DNA of 7,775 nt from DAOVRL01 sp964459805 (lineage in GTDB: Bacteria > Planctomycetota > Phycisphaerae > Sedimentisphaerales > Anaerobacaceae), in the NCBI GenBank assembly GCA_964459805.1, contig CAYWOD010000177.1:1-7775 (forward strand). Reading direction: 5' to 3'. Numbering within the stretch: position 1 is the stretch's first letter; the number at the start of each line of letters is the position of its first letter. The translations under genes were made by a program, and so were the position numbers. Positions 6,257 to 7,775 of this stretch are shown piece by piece. Under the pieces are notes generated by a model. It saw nothing but the letters and a program-made list of their open reading frames with translations, searched no databases and was not told where the DNA came from.

Positions 6257-6285
6257 TTGAGGGGAAGTTTTGGTGTTGCCATTAT
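6257..6285 (+). promoter_or_regulatory. Weak candidate promoter for the PilZ gene
   Basis: TTGAGG (6257-6262), 17 bases, then CATTAT (6280-6285). Each box matches four of six consensus bases. It would give a leader of about 200 bases containing the 6332-6347 hairpin. It is the best rightward candidate I found, but weak. Confidence 0.25.
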
Positions 6286-6331
6286 TCAACATTCGAGGCG
6301 GTGCATTCGCCGGATCATTCTATATCTGTCC

Positions 6332-6347
6332 GCTTAGTGGCCTAAGC
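6332..6347 (+). repeat. Short hairpin in the region before the PilZ gene
   Basis: GCTTAG and CTAAGC form a perfect 6-base stem around the loop TGGC. No T-run follows. It could be a small RNA hairpin in the PilZ leader or a DNA operator. Confidence 0.35.
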
Positions 6348-6481
6348 TCATACGTGCTAAGTAGTTGTAAATGTGAAAATAGGGTATTTCTTTGTCCCTG
6401 TCCTGGAACGTGTTTTGCGAGACAATCTGTCAGGTCGTGCGCACTGGCCAATAGCAGGGCGCAATGGCAACGGTTATGCAT

Positions 6482-6486
6482 GGAGG
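6482..6486 (+). promoter_or_regulatory. Ribosome binding site that fixes the PilZ start
   Basis: GGAGG lies 6 bases before an in-frame GTG at 6493-6495. The earlier in-frame GTG at 6373 has no such site and would add 40 residues with no PilZ character. Confidence 0.7.
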
Positions 6487-6492
6487 CATTCG

Positions 6493-6843
6493 GTGGATGG
6501 GTTTGAAAAGCGCAGGCACAGACGGTTGGCAATAAAGCTCTACTTGTCCTGCCGCAAAGTAGGCGTCCCGGCGCAGAAACTGCACGCAGGCTGCACAGTA
6601 AACGTGGGGGCCGGCGGGTTGTTTTTCGAGACGACTGATGCGGAATTTGAGCGGGGCGATTTGGCAGAGGTCAGGCTGTCAGTACCGCCGACCGCCGGCC
6701 TGCTCGAATTGGGGGGAACAATGTGCGCACTTGGCAGGGTCTTGAGAGCTGGGAATATCAGCAACCCTCATACGGGCTCTCAATCTTCCCTTGTCCGCGG
6801 CGTGGCTCTGGAATTCTCTCGTCCGCCGAAACTTTGCATGTAG
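6493..6843 (+). CDS. Small single-domain PilZ protein (putative c-di-GMP receptor)
   Basis: A 116-residue soluble protein made almost entirely of a PilZ domain. The arginine motif is present right after the start (EKRRHRR, R7 and R11), as is common in stand-alone PilZ proteins. The second motif, usually D/N-x-S-x-x-G, reads N37-V-G-A-G-G42, with Gly in place of Ser, and leads into LFFET. The C-terminal part (VLRAG, then RGVALEFSRPPKL) fits the end of the barrel. PilZ domains bind cyclic di-GMP and pass the signal to motility, exopolysaccharide or transcription machinery; no partner is seen here. The start was chosen at GTG 6493 because of GGAGG at 6482-6486; a 156-residue version from 6373 is possible. 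It is divergent from the kinase operon and convergent with dapF, with only 3 bases between stops. Confidence 0.82.
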   Translation: MDGFEKRRHRRLAIKLYLSCRKVGVPAQKLHAGCTVNVGAGGLFFETTDAEFERGDLAEVRLSVPPTAGLLELGGTMCALGRVLRAGNISNPHTGSQSSLVRGVALEFSRPPKLCM

Positions 6844-6846
6844 CAA

Positions 6847-7734
6847 TCATGCTTTAGGCCAGGAGCCTTCGAAGACTTCTGCGGCGGGGCCCGTCATATA
6901 GATGCAATTATCCTCCTGGCACCAGTACAATTCGAGCTCGCCCCCGGGCAAATGTGCAGTACATAGGCGCTCTTGCCGTCCGGTGAGCACCGCAGCGACA
7001 CAGCAGGCACAGGCCCCGCTGCCGCAGGCCATTGTGATGCCGCTTCCTCGCTCCCACGTGCGCATCGTAAACTCCGTCGGCTGATTTATCTGGACAAAGT
7101 GCACGTTCGTGTGGTTTGGAAAGAGACTGTGGTTCTCGACGGCACGCCCGAGCTTTTCGAGCTCAATCAGCCTCACATCATCACAGAAGAACACGGCGTG
7201 CGGATTACCCATCGAGACGCACGTCATCGACAACTCCTGTCCGAGAATCTCTATTGATTGCTCAATAACCTCCTGGCCGGGAAAATTCACAGGTATATCT
7301 TTTGCCGCGAGGACCGGCTGGCCCATGTTAACGCACACCTTTTGCACTTTCTCATCCTGGTCGATTACGAGCCCGAGCGTTAGAACATCGTTCCCGGTTT
7401 CAATGTTGAGCGAGACGGGAAACGATTGCTGGCCCGGGACCGAGAATTCATCACCTGCTTCGGCTAATTTGTGCTCGTAGGCATATTTGGCCGCGCATCG
7501 AATGCCGTTGCCGCACATCTCAGCTTCTGAGCCGTCGGCGTTGAAGATTCGCATCCGCACGTCGGCTGCCTCCGACGGCGATATCAGAATCAAGCCGTCC
7601 GCCCCAATTCCCGTGTGTCGGTCGCTTACAAGTCGGGCCAATTCAGCAGGGTTCTCGACCTGCTCCTCAAAGCAATTGACATAAACGTAGTCATTGCCCA
7701 GCCCGTGCATTTTCGTAAATCGTCGAGTAGGCAT
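6847..7734 (-). CDS. dapF: Diaminopimelate epimerase
   Basis: A 295-residue cytosolic, cofactor-free racemase that converts LL- to meso-diaminopimelate for lysine and peptidoglycan. The two catalytic cysteines are present: Cys74 in EMCGNGIRC (72-80) and Cys237 in ACGSGACAC (236-244). Substrate-binding motifs are also seen: HGLGNDY (10-16), GIGADG (42-47), FNADGSEAEM (64-73), GNPH (176-179) and ERGSG (228-232). It is slightly longer than the usual 270-280 residues, with the extra length around 95-140. The ATG has AAGGAA (7742-7747) 7 bases upstream. No lysine-pathway neighbour is visible and the upstream region leaves the window at 7775. Its 3' end nearly touches the convergent PilZ gene, with no room for a terminator between them. 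Confidence 0.97.
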   Translation of the reverse strand: MPTRRFTKMHGLGNDYVYVNCFEEQVENPAELARLVSDRHTGIGADGLILISPSEAADVRMRIFNADGSEAEMCGNGIRCAAKYAYEHKLAEAGDEFSVPGQQSFPVSLNIETGNDVLTLGLVIDQDEKVQKVCVNMGQPVLAAKDIPVNFPGQEVIEQSIEILGQELSMTCVSMGNPHAVFFCDDVRLIELEKLGRAVENHSLFPNHTNVHFVQINQPTEFTMRTWERGSGITMACGSGACACCVAAVLTGRQERLCTAHLPGGELELYWCQEDNCIYMTGPAAEVFEGSWPKA

Positions 7735-7775
7735 AATATGGTTCCTTCATTTAGGTTTAATTTGTTTTCTCTGTT

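Larger units (their letters stand above)
6086..6492. other. Divergent intergenic region with three inverted repeats
   Basis: This 407-base gap separates the kinase operon (leftward) from the PilZ gene (rightward). It holds the kinase promoter, a 7-base inverted repeat at 6126-6145, a second with a 17-base spacer at 6204-6234, a hairpin at 6332-6347 and a weak rightward promoter candidate at 6257-6285. Open frames across it have no recognisable protein character, and none has a good ribosome site. I see no known riboswitch class in it. Confidence 0.5.

Noticed and set aside
6476..6489. ATGC/GCAT hairpin hiding the PilZ ribosome site
   Set aside because: Only four pairs around a 6-base loop; too weak to claim as regulation.
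6373..6492. Forty-residue N-terminal extension of the PilZ protein
   Set aside because: No ribosome site at the 6373 GTG and no recognisable domain; GGAGG with a 6-base spacer supports the 6493 start.
6270..6532. Overlapping small frames on both strands in the divergent gap
   Set aside because: Cys-rich, low-quality translations with no ribosome sites; they look like chance frames.

Overview
The window looks like ordinary chromosome of an anaerobic or sulfide-exposed bacterium with roughly 50-55% G+C. A Planctomycetota (Phycisphaerae-like) source is my tentative guess, based on general protein character: a bacterial Thi4-type thiazole synthase, a DUF3592 protein, and a soluble histidine kinase paired with an NtrC-type regulator. 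No marker gene settles it. There is no rRNA, tRNA, transposase, CRISPR array or phage gene.

Layout from left to right: (1) 1-204, AT-rich with no supportable gene. (2) 205-1440, minus strand, a four-helix membrane protein with a DUF3592 domain and a beta-rich, arrestin-like tail. (3) 1441-1780, intergenic, holding one copy of a widespread dispersed palindromic repeat. (4) 1781-3440, plus strand, a thiamine unit: sigma70 promoter, TPP riboswitch with an intrinsic terminator, a Thi4 family sulfide-dependent thiazole synthase, and an HD-domain hydrolase overlapping it by 29 bases. (5) 3529-6085, minus strand, a two-component pair: soluble PAS-HisKA-HATPase kinase followed by a sigma54 activator response regulator. 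A near-consensus promoter sits so close to the kinase ATG that the mRNA is probably leaderless. (6) 6086-6492, a 407-base divergent intergenic region with three inverted repeats. (7) 6493-6843, plus strand, a small PilZ protein. (8) 6847-7734, minus strand, dapF, converging on the PilZ gene with 3 bases between stop codons.

The most interesting unit is the riboswitch operon. Thi4 makes an adenylated thiazole, which must be cleaved to the thiazole phosphate before thiamine phosphate can be made. The only partner gene under the same riboswitch encodes an HD-domain phosphohydrolase, a plausible candidate for that step. The Thi4 has His rather than Cys at the sulfur-donor position, so it should be a true catalyst using free sulfide, but it also has an unexpected CxxC four residues further on. 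The kinase-regulator pair, PilZ protein and DapF are adjacent, but nothing in the sequence proves a functional link between them.
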